Shown here in pieces: positions 1 to 11,354 of a stretch of DNA of 64,000 nucleotides. The number at the start of each line of letters is the position of its first letter. Position 1 is the first letter of the stretch. Origin of the DNA: Clitopilus passeckerianus (lineage: Eukaryota; Basidiomycota; Agaricomycetes; Agaricales; Entolomataceae); the NCBI GenBank assembly GCA_944990035.1, contig CALYLX010000158.1, positions 290,985 to 354,984 of the forward strand, in the 5' to 3' direction. The translations under genes and the position numbers were made by a program. Below the pieces are notes generated by a model. It worked only from the letters and a program-made list of their open reading frames with translations, had not been told where the DNA came from and did no database searches.

Positions 1-929
1 TTTGCATAGTTCATCTCGCCGAGAGCACTAACCCTCGGGATTTGCCCAGAGATCCATGGTTTACGAGGGGTTGGACGCTGCAAGAGCTCTTGGCTCCGAA
101 AAGAATCCTCTTTTTTGGGAAATCTTGGGATCGTATCACCACGAACACGAAGGAAAATGACAAGGTCTCTGACGCCGTCATGGCTCAAGGCATTCCTCTC
201 TGGAAGACGATCTCCGAAGTTACGGGGATTGACACCAAGCAGCTTCTCCACTTTGATGCTGGCATCGCTCACGCCAGGGATGCTCTCACATGGATATCGA
301 GAAGACAAACCAAAAGGACGGAGGACATGGCATATTGTCTCGCCGGTTTGTTAAAGATCCCCATGTCAGTTGCGTATGGCGAAGGGGATACTGCATTCCA
401 TCGGCTACAGGTGGAGATTCTGCAGCGCAGTGGCGATATGGGCTTGTTCGCTTGGACAGGACCCTCTTCCTCCCTCCACAGTATGCTCGCAGCCAACGCG
501 GGTTGCTTTTCCCCACTACCGTTTCAGCCCCTTGCCACCGAGCCAACAAAGGACCCGACCTTTTCCTGGAACCAACCCCGCCTTGTCGATCGAGCGCATG
601 TGCTCACGAATAAAGGGCTACGAATTTCTCTGGTGGTTTATAATGCAGAAATTCGGAGCCAGGAAAACGTCAAATCGTCCCTGGTGAAATACCGGTTGAG
701 ATTGACGGAGTTACACCAGAGAGTCACCATAGTGTCGTCTGACTCAGATTTGGGCCGTTATCATTACCTCGGGATCGCCGTTCTCCCCGAGTTGGCCGAC
801 AACTCAGGTACTTTGGCCATCTTGCTCGGTATGCATGGAAATCGCTGCACGCGGATCCCGACTCAAAAGCATATCGTGCTATCTCCCATCCCGACAGCTG
901 GGGAATCCTTCATCAGGTTCATCGAATGA
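1..929 (+). CDS. HET-domain protein, 5'-truncated by window edge
   Basis: This is the C-terminal part of a HET (heterokaryon incompatibility) domain protein, the class of fungal proteins linked to non-self recognition and programmed cell death. The frame is open from base 3, reading CIVHLAEST, and no start is visible because the gene runs off the left edge. Visible HET signatures are DPWFTRGWTLQELLAPKR (bases 51-104), then a TGIDTKQLLHF segment, SRRQTKRTEDMAYCLAGLL and VAYGEGDTAFHRLQ. The stop is TGA 927-929. It aligns along its whole visible length with the two complete paralogues at 7592-9219 and 13218-14788, and is closer to the latter. Whether it also has a microexon array upstream cannot be seen. 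The family assignment is firm; the biological role in this organism is inference. Confidence 0.88.
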   Translation, partial: CIVHLAESTNPRDLPRDPWFTRGWTLQELLAPKRILFFGKSWDRITTNTKENDKVSDAVMAQGIPLWKTISEVTGIDTKQLLHFDAGIAHARDALTWISRRQTKRTEDMAYCLAGLLKIPMSVAYGEGDTAFHRLQVEILQRSGDMGLFAWTGPSSSLHSMLAANAGCFSPLPFQPLATEPTKDPTFSWNQPRLVDRAHVLTNKGLRISLVVYNAEIRSQENVKSSLVKYRLRLTELHQRVTIVSSDSDLGRYHYLGIAVLPELADNSGTLAILLGMHGNRCTRIPTQKHIVLSPIPTAGESFIRFIE

Positions 930-953
930 GTTAGATGCGATGCTTTCAATTCG

Positions 954-1000
954 CCAGGTGAGCTACATAACCACTTTGACTATATGACAAGCCTGACGAG
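954..1000 (+). other. Putative 3'-UTR intron after the first HET gene
   Basis: The 15-bp motif CCAGGTGAGCTACAT (954-968) contains an AG|GTGAGC splice donor and starts 25 nt after the HET stop codon. A CTGAC branch-like sequence and an AG follow at 993-1000, which would make an intron of about 43 nt. The same motif occurs 27 and 28 nt after the stops of the other two HET genes. The conservation is seen directly; splicing is inferred. Confidence 0.45.
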
Positions 1001-1479
1001 TCTGCAAAGTCTTCAAAGATTTTCAAGTTACCCTCGTACTTTACGGCTTTCATTTTGTTCAATGGCCACTCTTCGTATATGTTTTTTTCTGCACGATGCT
1101 CTGTTGATGGATTGCCTTTTCTCTATGACATATGCACACCCTATATGCCTCCCTTCCGTCACTATGCCTTCTAGTTCTCTCGCTATGTATGTTTTGCTTA
1201 CAGTTACATCGACTTTTTTTGGCTGGTCTTTGAAATGGACATTTTTACAGTACCACTTTCTCGTACATATCGTCTCTAGCGCCTGCATCATCCTTGTTCG
1301 CGCTCAGCTCCGTACATATTTACCGAGCAAGTCCCCACTTCGTATCCTCACTGCACTCAATGAATCCAATGCTGTTCTATCTCGGGCCGAACCAACCGAT
1401 TAAGGACGAACCCCTCTAGAAATTTAAATAAGAGATGGAGTACAGCACGAGCACGGTACTCCACGAACTATCGACACCA
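1001..1479. other. HET 3' flank, duplicated sequence
   Basis: No convincing gene. This stretch is similar at the nucleotide level to the flank of the third HET gene (14862-15295). Matching translations can be drawn on both strands: plus-strand SMTYAHPICLP against SMTYAYATCLP, and minus-strand MQALETICTRK against MQALDAICTNR. The homologous flank of the second HET gene is broken in both readings, so I treat it as duplicated untranslated sequence rather than a gene. Confidence 0.4.
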
Positions 1480-2655
1480 CATCAAGGCTAATCGACGTCC
1501 CTCCCTTGATTCCATACAATCGTCTTCTTCATCCGTCGACTCGTGTAGTTCACCTGGCTTCCTCTCAATTGCTTCCCAAGGACGCTGCCTCGTCATTCCC
1601 TGCTCCCCATCTTAGAAATGGACAAACGAGTGTTGACGGGACTCAGGAGGTAGTCGACTGTCGAGCGTCGTTGGCAGTAAACGAGGAGGTCTGTTACCCC
1701 CACATTTTCCCTAGGGTAGATGGAGATTTGGCGTTGGAAGCGCTGGCGGGATATGATAGGGTAATCCGGGTTTGACGAGGAAGAAGCAATTCTCTCGGAG
1801 TCCTTCGCGTCAAGGTCGCTCCTTCTTCTGCCTTTTCCCCGTCACCACCATATATTCTTCTGGAAATGGCGCCGTTGTATATCCCTCGCCCTCGGGAGGT
1901 ACATCATGAGCCTCCTACGGGTTCCTGCCTGAACTGACAGAGGGGAGGACGGGTCGATGGCGGTAGGGAAGGAGGGCACGTCGTCAACAGAGAGAGGATT
2001 TGGACGACCGTCCGAAGAGCTTGCTATGATCTGGGGTTCAGAGTCGCCGTCGTTGTCGTTTGGGGTGTACATGTAAGCGACGAGGTGGTTCGTATTCCCC
2101 AAGTTCCCGTTTGCAAAACCTTAAAGGAAGACGTCTAGACATTGAACAGGAGAATCCTTCATAAATGAGACCTGCGTCGGTTGTGTTAACTCGGGGATCA
2201 AAGAACACAACGACAAGGTGCATACCTTCAGTGGCAGGGCAAGGTGATTCTCATTCGGGGAAGGGGTATTCCGCCTGTTTGGACTAGGCCCAATGTTGCA
2301 GGGGTCTACAAGAATCCTGACGAGCGACTATGGGAATCCGACTGGAGAGAGGATAATGGGAAGCTCAAGCGCTCACCCTTTGTAAATTGCTCATTGACCG
2401 AAGATCTTCTTCATTCTAGCCATAGCTGACGACAAATTTCCCTAAGCAGGTTCGTCTATTAGGACAACGCATGCCACTCACGATCTGGACATTCTTAACA
2501 CAGACTTGCCCAGCTTATTGCCTACAGGGTTGCATCAAGTTTGGCAATGTTTTCCAGAGCCTTCAGACCAGCGCATGGATGAGTTGAAGTACGTCATTGG
2601 GAGCTTCGTTTTTGAGGTGCTGGAGTCTGGTATATTCGAAGTAAAGAGAATGCCT
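1480..2655 (-). pseudogene. Family U relic, truncated copy
   Basis: Reading on the minus strand from the GTGACGCGTGAC box at 2656, this is a shortened copy of the decayed Ser/Pro-rich family U. Its 5' part (2230-2500) matches the 5' parts of the copies at 18600-18780 and 5040-5290, sharing CATTGACCGAAGATC and CCCTAAGCAGGTTCGTCTATTA on the plus strand. Its body at 1842-2102 carries YLPRAR, as does the larger copy at 4467-4727. Frames are broken by stops. I recognise no domain. Confidence 0.5.
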
Positions 2656-2667
2656 GTGACGCGTGAC
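2656..2667. promoter_or_regulatory. GTGACGCGTGAC box at the head of a family U copy
   Basis: A near-palindromic box with an ACGCGT core lies at the 5' end of the minus-strand family U copy. The same box, in the same relation to a copy, recurs at 5354, 18872 and 30213. ACGCGT is the MluI cell-cycle box core known from ascomycete yeasts; that it works this way here is inference. Confidence 0.35.
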
Positions 2668-2699
2668 ATCATCCTGCAAAAGTGGCCAACCACCATCAT

Positions 2700-5353
2700 C
2701 ACTATTTTCAAAATTCGACTCAACATCGCCTCGACCTCTCATTCTTCCATCAGGTCTTCATCACCTGCTTCGCCCTCGCTGACTTCTACAGGTGCCTAAG
2801 CTTGGCCATCGGCATGCTGTCCTCGTCCCGTCTGGTGAAACCAGTAAGCTTGGACTGGGACTGATCCCGCCTGCGGAGGGAGCGGAAGAACGACTCTGAG
2901 TCTCTAGGTTCAAGGGTTGGGATGGGGGACCGAGGAGGGTAGAGAGTGGAAGCCTTGCACTATCATCTTCATCGTCCATCTGCTTGAGTACTCCAGCTGC
3001 CATCTCTTCAACACCTGCCTAAGATCGTTTTCCTTGCTGCTGCATCTGTCCCGGCCTCACCACTCCCCACCCCATCGGCTCCTTTGGTGGCGCTGGCAGT
3101 ACAGCTGCTTTGTTTCCGTTTTCCGCGGGCATGGAAAGGAGGTAGGTCGATGATGTTCAAGTAATGTCTAGCACTGGTGTTGGGTCATCCTCCACTCATC
3201 CGAAAGCTCCAGTTTCAACATCTACAGACGCAGTGCGGTCTTCTGGATCATGGAGAATAGTAGCGTCACGATTCTTCCTTCGAGCTGCTTCTGCAGGTTG
3301 TGATGGTGGCGAGTACGGCGTGTTATCAGAGTCCGCCAGGACCTCTGGGTGGGGAGTCGTAGATCTGAGCGTGGGGAAGATGGGTCGTAGGCGGGGAGCA
3401 CACGCCATTTAAGGTGTTGGGAGGTTTCGACCTGAAGGTCTGTGTAGGAAGGTCCTGCAAAGCGCTTGCATCGCTACTGCTTCTGTCGTTATCTTGTGCA
3501 GCTGTGACAGCGTAATCCAGCATTTAGGAGGAAGACGGTGCTCCATATCCTTCGGGTTTGGGTTGACGAATCCTTAACGCTATGCCCCACGCGGAAACGC
3601 TTCCTCCTCCACCATGAACGACATGACATCTTCTGCTAGAGTAGCAAGTGTACACCAGTCGACTTGGCTGCTGGCCTCGTTTTGGAGGACCGAGGGGCCT
3701 CTTTTCCCTCTTGTTCCGCCGTATCTGCCCCCGCCTCGTCGTTCGGCCCCACCATCGGTTCCTCCTGTGATGCTGCGTTTTCAAATTGCTTCATCTTCAG
3801 CGAGCACAGAATGCGCCTCTGTGATGTTTGAGAGTGTCCGGAATCGGTCTGTACACATCGTTCTAGTCATCCATTTCCAACATATCGATTCCGAAGGAGC
3901 CGTGCGCTCTTCTGGACCATTGACGAATCGTGATTGATTCCCCTGATCTGCTGCTGCTAGGTGTGCTGGGGTGTAAGGACGACGTGTCCTCAGAGCGCCA
4001 ACAGTCTCCTCTCTTCAGGTAGTCGAAGGCCCTATAGCTGAGATGACGCGTTGACGACGATAGGCGAGAATGATATACCACTTGGCGTTAGGTTGTTGGG
4101 AGATTTGAAGCCGAACGTCTGCGTGGGTGGCAAGGTCCTTGCCGAATGTGCATCGTTCAGGCTGCTGCTGCTGCTGTCGCCGTCACGGGAGGAAAAGGCA
4201 AGATGCTTTGTGTCCCTGGGGTTGGGCACGCGAAAAGTCAACGGGAGAGCTAGACGGCGAGCCTGCTTTTTCCTCAGCATGAGCAGCTACCGGCGTGAAT
4301 GGGGTCTCTTCCGCCGGTGGTGAGGGTACCAGTCGACTGACTTCTTTGTGGAGCACCGTTGTAGAGGCTTGGTGACGAGGTTCGAAAGGAGGGTGGATGG
4401 AATTGGGGGAGGTTGACGTTGACATTGGTGAATCGTGTCATCTTCATCCAAGGTGCAACACCGTGGTTATCGTATCCACTCCTCCTTCTGCTTCTTCGCC
4501 TTTACCACCTCGTCCACTACCATCCGTTCGTCTGATGTCACCGCTATATCTGGCCTCGCTCTTGGGAGGTACAGAAGGCGCTGATTCCGCGACGTTTGGG
4601 CAGTGGGGCTGGGGTGATAGCGGAAGGGGAGTAAGGCACGTTCTTGGCGGTGTAAAAGAATTGGACGACAGCGTAGGAAGGTCCAAAGAGCTTGTCGTGC
4701 TTGAGCTTGACGGCCTGCAGTCGTCACCTTGGGTGGTCTACCAGCGGTAGTCGCGATTCCGGGAGCAAGAGACTAGGTGCGTCGTGTTCCTCGGGTATAA
4801 GGTAGTGGACGCGAGAGTCCTTCGTGAATGCGGCCTGTTCCAATTTCGTTAATACAAGTAGGAAAGAACATCAAAACACACGATACACACCTTTAACACC
4901 GAAATGTGGCTATTCTCACTCAGGAGAGGGCAGTCCGCAAGAAGGTTGTTAGGATCTTGAATCATCCGCCGCGGCCAGCTTGAAGATCTGTACAGGGTTC
5001 GTCAACTCAAGCATCAAGGAACACCAGGACGGAACGCATACCTTTAACGCCGAGATGGAGGTTATTCTCGTGCTCGAGAGGAGAATACTCCGCTGCTTGG
5101 CCTACGACTAACATCGTAGGCGTCTGCAAGACGGTGTTAGACTTCTGAAGGGCGACTATGAGAATCCGACTGAAGAGAGGATAAGAAGCCCACCTTAAGA
5201 AATCGAACATTGCTTGAAGATCCGCCGCATTTTAGCCAGAACTGACGACAATAGAAGTGTTAGCAAGCGCTATCCTATACCAAACATGGCACTCACGATG
5301 TGAACCTTCTCAATGCAGAGGATGCTGGAGGAGAGAAAGTCAAGGAAAAGCCT
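2700..5353 (-). pseudogene. Family U relic, long copy
   Basis: A minus-strand copy of family U. From 5' to 3' it has a short exon-like piece near 5100 reading LQTPTMLVVG, with a donor-like GGTATGC at its end. It continues with a Ser/Pro-rich body (4183-4727), a segment reading KAGSPSSSPVDFSRAQPQG, a segment reading HHRRNRWWGRTTR (3700-3780), and the acidic signature QMDDEDDSARLP near 2970. The pieces keep the same order as in the other copies but lie in different frames with stops between, so the copy is probably dead. The product looks disordered and low-complexity. No known domain is recognisable, and no function is proposed. Confidence 0.5.
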
Positions 5354-5365
5354 GTGACGCGTGAG
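5354..5365. promoter_or_regulatory. GTGACGCGTGAG box at the head of a family U copy
   Basis: Same ACGCGT-centred box as at 2656, here heading the longer minus-strand family U copy and lying about 150 bp upstream of the plus-strand HET gene start. It could therefore sit in a divergent intergenic region. Confidence 0.3.
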
Positions 5366-5512
5366 GCCTTGAGGGGTTGTTCTTCTCCTCGGGGATAACC
5401 TCACGTGTCCCAAACATGGTCCTATGACGTATCTCGATTCTCTCGCTCTCCTCTCTCCCTTTCGCTTCGTTTGACTTGCCCAAGAAGAAAGATTCTTCTA
5501 ACCTCTCTCATC

Positions 5513-8500
5513 ATGGTGAGTGTCTCTAACGCTTCCATGAACTATACCACCATGTGATATGATATCTATCCCAGGCAGATACGGAGCAACCTACCAGTCA
5601 TGTACGAGTTATTCGGTACATTCAAGTCGTTGCTTTAATCTAACACTCGTTTGCAGCGAATGGAAGTATGTCTCTAGTTTCACAATCTAAAAAAAAACAT
5701 AGACTGCATTACCTGACGACCCAACAGTTCGTGAGTGATGACCACCTCTGAACGGAAGATGTCTGCTCACCATTTCTATTGGTCATGTACGCCAGATTGT
5801 AAGTAACGCCTCGGACGCAATAAACATTGAAATAAAGAGGCTGATGTCGCGGCTCTTAGTGGGTGTGTGTAATCTTGGTTTAAAATCGCAATGGCGCTCA
5901 CCTGTAGCGGCAGAACGTGCGTACGGTCCTTAAGGAAACCGACTGACTTGACGAACCATTCGAACGCATTCAGAGAGTACGTACAGCGACCAACTTCAAT
6001 CCATATACGCATTCGCTAACTCCGACACCTTCAATAGGAAGTAAGTGAATCATTCAGTACCAAGCAACCCCTCGCCGATTCCGTCTTCAGAGAGTAAGTA
6101 ACCACCCAATTCAATCTATTCGCTCACTAAGTAACTTCATCTCAAGCCCGTAAGTAATTCTCCCAGTTTCGTCCACTCGCCTGATCTCGTCTCCAGAGCG
6201 TACGTTCAACATCTTATGATGCCTTTTCACTCGCTGGTCTCTGATCTATGTAATCCTCAGGGTGTAAGTGAACGTACTAATTTCACCTTTTTCGCTCGTT
6301 CATTCCACTTTCAGGACGTAATTGGCTCACCTGGGAAGGCATATTCACTCGCTCAGTTCTTTTTTCCCAGAGAGTAAGCCCGTCACTCAGCATTTTGCAA
6401 TCCCATCCTCTCCCCGATCTCACTGACATCTTCAGACTGTAAGTAAACCATCCTGCACCAGTAGTTCATCGCTGACCTCGCCTTCAGAAAGTAAATGCTC
6501 ATTTGATATCACCCGTTCACTTGCTAATCTTGGGTTTTCAGGACGTAAGTGCCCCCGTTAGGACCCCCTCATTCATTCCCTTGCTGATATAGCCTCAGAG
6601 AGTAAGTAGTCAAATCTCAAACCCCATCATCCCGGATCCAATTTCGCTTCATTTACCCACTGATTTTACTCTTAGAGAGTAAGCGACAATCCCGTAAAAC
6701 CCTTCCTAATCGATTCGCTGATCTTGATTTCAGGAAGTAAGCCATTCGGTCTCATTTAATTTCTGTTTTGCGCTGAGCTTGTCCTCAGAGAGTACGTGTC
6801 AAGCGGTTCTATCGACCCACTCTCACCCGCATTCACCTTGCTAATCTCATCCTCAGCTCGTAAGCAAAACATCCAACTCGAGTCCCGACCATCCCTTAGT
6901 TGATTCTGATCGCCTTTGCAGGACGTAAGTACCGAACCTCTCATCCGCATCTCTCCACTCGCTCGCTCGCTGATCTCGTCTCCAGAAAGTAAGCTTGCTG
7001 TCTAGTTTAATCTATTCGCTTGCTGATCCTGTCTTCTTCAGCTCGTAAGTGATCAATAACCTGCTAAGGCTCCTCCAACCCGCTTCTTTATCTCATATTC
7101 GTATTCAGCTCGTAAGTAGTTCATCCAGTTTCATTCATTCGCTCCTGATAATTTCGTCTCTAGAGAGTGAGTAAACACACTCCGTAAAACTCGTCGGCTG
7201 GCTGATGTTTGGTTTCAGGAAGTAAGTGACTCGTCGAGTTCGGTCTATATCCTCGCTGATTCCGGGTTCAGGAAGTAAGCAAATTACGCTCCTGTAATTT
7301 TGTTCATTCCTCGACCTGATTTCATCTGGTCTTTAGGGCGTAAGTTATTTATCCCAAGTTTCGTCCCGTTTGCTCATTGATTTTGTTGGTAGCTTGTAAG
7401 TGAAATATCTAGCGTCGTGTATAACCTCACGTTATCTCTCTTGACGCGTTTCCTTCTTCCTCCAGAGGGTACGTACCTCAATCATGCTTGTTTCAGACTG
7501 TGACCCGCTCCCAAGGCGCCCTACATCCAAAGTACGTCTCCTCACCCTCCAAAACCCAAACCAACCTCAGCTCAACCCCTCTAACCAAAAGTCATCCACA
7601 ACGTCATCGATGAACACATCCAAAACCGCCTCCCAATCTACCTTCTCAACCTCCAAAACATGCACCTCCTCCGCCGAAGTTCCATCAAATTACACCTCTC
7701 GAACTCCATCAATACCTTCATCGACCGCTTGTTACCTTTTGATCAAGATATGAAATGGATTAACCAAACTGAGGATGAGGTTCGAGCTGCGGCGGCGAGA
7801 TGGATCACGGAGGAGACGGGTTATGCGATTTTCTCGCATCGGTGGCTCGCGATGGGGGAATTGACGTTTCAAGATGTGTTGAAGATTGGAGAGATTCCTG
7901 TGGAGGGGTTTCGGGAATTGAGTGAGGAGATTATGAAGGAACGGTGCGAATGGAGTGGGAGAGAGATGGTGGAGTGGTTATGTGCGCGTGGTGGTGAACT
8001 TTCGAATGCTGGCTCCACCCCAAAGACCAGGGAGGAAGAGAATCCTGCGGGGCTCGGGCTACTGAGCGAGATAAAAACATTCTGTGACGGCCTCTCCTAC
8101 CCCCAACGACGCCACTGCCAGGACCTAGTCAAGCTAATCGAATTCTGTACTATCGCCTCCCAATGCGGGTGTAAACTCGCGTGGCTCGATACAGGGTGCA
8201 TCGACAAAAGTCGAAGTGCGGAGCTGGAGGAGTCGATTAGGTCGATGTTCAACTGGTATCGGGACGCTAAGATCTGCATCGTACACCTCGCGGAGACGAC
8301 CACCCCTAGGACTTTCGAGAGTGATCCGTGGTTCACTAGGGGATGGACGTTGCAGGAGCTTCTGGCTCCGAGGAGGATTCTTTTCTTTGGGAAGACTTGG
8401 GGTCGTATCACGCCCAACATGGATACGAACACGAACACGGAGGGAAACGATAAAGTCCCCGATGAAGTGCTGGGTATCCCGCTCTGGGAGACGATCTCTC

Positions 8501-9219
8501 AGGTTACGGGGATCGAGACGAGGGAGCTTCTGGATTTTGATGCTGGTATTGAGCATGCGAGGGATGCTCTTGGTTGGGTATCGAAGAGGTCAACCACTAG
8601 GGTTGAGGATATGGCGTATTGCTTGATTGGGTTGTTGCAGATACCGATGTCGGTTGCGTATGGGGAGGGGAGTATGGCATTTCATCGGTTGCAGGTGGAG
8701 ATTCTGCAGCGGAGTGGGGATATGGGGGTGTTCGCATGGACGGGCAGGGGTTCGTCCTTCAATAGTATGCTCGCGGCGAATGCGGGATGCTTTCGCCCTC
8801 TTCCCCTACAACCCCTTGTCACTGAACCACAGACGGAGAGCACTTTCTCCTGGGATCAAGCTCAGTCTACCGATCAGGCGTATGTGCTCAGGAACAAAGG
8901 GCTCCGGATTTCCTTGCCCGTGTATGGCGCGTACATTCGTAGCCAAGAAGTCATCAAAGAGGGACCCAACTCGGGTATGGTTCGAACTCATCTTGGGCTG
9001 GTGGACATGGATCAGGAAGTTATTGTGGTGTCGGGGGAGTTGGGAGGGTATCGACATCTTGGGATCGCTGTTTTGACTGGGGTGGCTGATGAAGAACGGA
9101 ATTTGGCTATTTTGCTTGGGATGAAGGGGGATTGTTGCGTAAGGATCCCGACGCGAGAGTATATCGTGCTGTCTCCTATCCAGAGAATGAAGCAGCCCGT
9201 TACTAGGTTTATCAATTAG
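5513..9219 (+). CDS. HET-domain protein with single-codon microexon array
   Basis: Predicted 592-residue HET-domain protein. Exon 1 ends in the start codon itself (ATG 5513-5515, then GTGAGT). Exon 2 is 5575-5601 (ADTEQPTSH) and exon 3 is 5657-5665 (RME). A run of about 30 tiny exons follows (5728-7468), then a 16-nt exon 7516-7531, then the main exon 7592-9219. Every junction up to the 16-nt exon is phase 0, and the frame closes exactly into IIHNVIDEHIQNRLPIYLL. The main exon cannot be extended upstream because no open frame reaches it without splicing. HET landmarks are YAIFSHRW (about residue 128), WLDTGCIDKS, DPWFTRGWTLQELLAP (about 295) and VEDMAYCLIGLLQIP (about 388). Stop TAG 9217-9219. 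The family is certain; the N-terminal splice model is inferred from sequence alone but is very regular. Exon 7 could be 9 nt (5908-5916) or 3 nt (5914-5916). Confidence 0.82.
5728..7468 (+). repeat. Array of single-codon microexons and short introns (HET gene at 5513)
   Basis: About 30 consecutive intron/microexon units. Each has a GTAAGT-like donor, usually a CTGAT or CTGAC branch site, a pyrimidine tract and CAG or TAG, then exactly 3 nt before the next donor. Exon starts and codons: 5728 TTC, 5796 ATT, 5860 TGG, 5908 (9 nt, ending AAC), 5974 AGA, 6038 GAA, 6091 AGA, 6147 CCC, 6197 AGC, 6261 GGT, 6315 GAC, 6371 AGA, 6436 ACT, 6488 AAA, 6542 GAC, 6599 AGA, 6676 AGA, 6734 GAA, 6789 AGA, 6857 CTC, 6922 GAC, 6986 AAA, 7042 CTC, 7109 CTC, 7164 AGA, 7219 GAA, 7272 GAA, 7337 GGC, 7393 CTT, 7466 AGG. 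Unit length varies from 50 to 77 nt, but the acceptor-to-donor gap stays at 3 nt. The encoded stretch is rich in Arg, Glu, Asp, Lys and Leu. Confidence 0.8.
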
Positions 9220-9696
9220 GCATGTGGTGGGCTGCAACTGGTTTGCCAGGTGAGCTACATCATTTCTTTGACTATATTGCCCGACTGACGGATCGTCGAA
9301 GAATCTGAAATTTATCCCAGTACTTCAATGCGTTCATTTTATTCAATTGGCCATTCTTCCTTTGTGTACGATACTTCATTGGCGGACTGCATTTCTCCCC
9401 ATGATACTAGTACACGCGCAACCTACTGTTACCTACATGCCTCCTCCCAGTTATGCCCTCCTATCCTCTGATCACGTACTTATGTCATGTTCATCCCAAA
9501 GCATCTAGATTAGGGTCTATATCGAGACTAGAGAAGCCACTCGCTACTAAAAGAGTAGTTTACTATTTGGTGGGGGGAAGAAAGAGTGGCGCTTATTGCT
9601 CCACAGCACTAATCTCGCGCTTCTGCCGGCCCTTAACCAGGCTTTCCCACCACATGCACTATCCCTCGCAACAAATTGCTTTCACGTTCATGACAG
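9220..9696. other. Intergenic, HET 3' flank and F-box 5' flank
   Basis: Contains the shared CCAGGTGAGCTACAT motif at 9246-9260 (27 nt after the stop, donor at 9250, possible acceptor near 9301). Further right, 9600-9690 is similar to the 5' flank of the F-box gene at 35813, sharing CGCGCTTCTGCCGGCCCT. No gene seen. Confidence 0.5.
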
Positions 9697-11354
9697 ATGC
9701 ATCCTTGCTTAGCTATTCCGGAAATACGTTTGGCACTCGCACGGTCGTTACAGGAAGGGTTGGAGTGGCGTCGCTATTATGGCGAGAACTCGCGCACTCT
9801 TGTAGCTTTGGCTCTGACCTGCCGATCTTTTCAAGGTCAGAAATTTTCAGACGCAGCCTTTGCCGAGAAAGCGAGCCCTGAACTTGTTCATAGAGCCGGC
9901 TCTCAATGCCCTTTGGGAATTGCAATCTAGCCTATCACCCCTTGTGCGAGTCATGCCCGGCGACCTCTGGAGCTTCGAAGATGGACAAACCAAGGATATA
10001 GTCGTGAGCCTTGCAACCTTGTCTCCCCGAATAACCGCTGATGACATAAATGCAGTGTTTTACGAGGCACCTCACGGAGAATGACTGGGATAGATTCGAT
10101 GCATATAGTGCCAAAATCCGAACTCTTCATCTCTGGACCGGTGATACTTTTGGCGTCGATGAGACACTACTTCGTCAATTATCGACCTTCCGCCCAACAA
10201 GGCACCTACTGCCACGACTGCGGACACTCATTCTAATTGTGGCAGGTGAAGATACATACTATCCTTGCATAGAATGCTTGCCAATTTTCCTGGGAAAATC
10301 TCTTACGGAGCTTCGAATCGAGGCTGAGGATTATCTCGGCCCCGACTCTATCAGCGACTTCGACGAACCTCTCTACAGTGTTGAGGATCTTTCATCCGCG
10401 AAAAGAATTTGCCCCAATCTGCACACTTTAATCATCCCTTACCTCATCCCAAGACCGGTGGACGATCCGAGGGAGGCATTCGCCTTGGAGTCTTTCCTCT
10501 GCGGTTTCAAGAATATCCGATACCTTGGCTTCAGCCTCCAGAACGCCACACCCAGTATAATGCGGAAAATAGGAAAACTCCCCAATCTATCGCGCCTTGA
10601 CATTGGCAATGTTCCTGATAGTAGCTGGGCATCACTACACTCAGATTCGGAGCACCCTGTTTCAAGTTTCACGGCGGCCTCCTTTTCCGACGCGTTCAGG
10701 GGGCTCATATCCTTGGAAGCATGTAACTTTGGGGCAAACGATCTCAAGACCACGCTTAACCACGCACCGATCACCCTCCAGTCCTTCCACGCCTACAGTT
10801 CGTATGGTTCTGTCCATTTGAAAGAACTGGTCGACCCTCTCCAGCGTTTCACCGACTTGACGTCTCTATTGCTCCGTTACGACGAATTCGATTTCCACTC
10901 AGTAAAACAAGGATCCGCCTTGCTCGCGCCCATCTTATCTCTCCGGAACCTTCGCAATGCTCGACTGATGGGTTTCCCAACGAAACTCTTGACAGATGTC
11001 TTTTTATGTCGTATTTCGGACGCCTGGCCGCGCTTGGAATCGCTCGAATTGAAACCTCGCGGTGAAAGGAAAACGCAGATGACCCTGAAGGGCTTGGTCC
11101 CAATCTCACAGAAGTGTATGGCGTTGACGGAGCTTGATATCATCGTCCTCGCCCGACCGTTTCGGACAGAGGAGATTGAGTTTGGTGGCAGAGTCAGCGT
11201 CCTCCAGCGGCTGGACCTTGATAGCTCACCGGTGGAGGAGCCTTTGGAAGTACTACGCTGTATTCAGATCCTTTTCCCTAGACTATGGGAGGCTCATGCT
11301 TGGGAGGCAGGACTCGGCGATGCATTACAAGAAGTGTATTCATGGCCATATTGA
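9697..11354 (+). CDS. F-box/leucine-rich protein
   Basis: Agaricomycete-type F-box protein, a likely substrate adaptor of SCF ubiquitin ligases. Exons are 9697-9835, 9894-10003 and 10056-11354. The first intron is phase 1 with an unusual GTCAGA donor; the second is phase 0. The start MHPCLAIPEIRLALAR is supported by the matching start of the paralogue at 35813. The degenerate F-box reads LVALALTCRSFQEPALNALWELQ across the first intron, followed by LVRVMPGDLWSF and the family's FTRHLTENDWDRF. The rest is leucine-rich repeats (for example HLLPRLRTLILIV, LRNARLMGF, LTELDIIVLARPF). Stop TGA 11352-11354. Target unknown. The gene lies between two HET genes. Confidence 0.8.

Noticed and set aside
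8097..8556. Long minus-strand open frames inside the HET gene at 5513
   Set aside because: Antisense shadows of a well-supported HET exon; no motif or splice context.
9453..9881. 142-codon open frame overlapping the first exon of the F-box gene
   Set aside because: Different frame from the F-box exon, which is confirmed by its paralogue at 35813; the overlap is chance.
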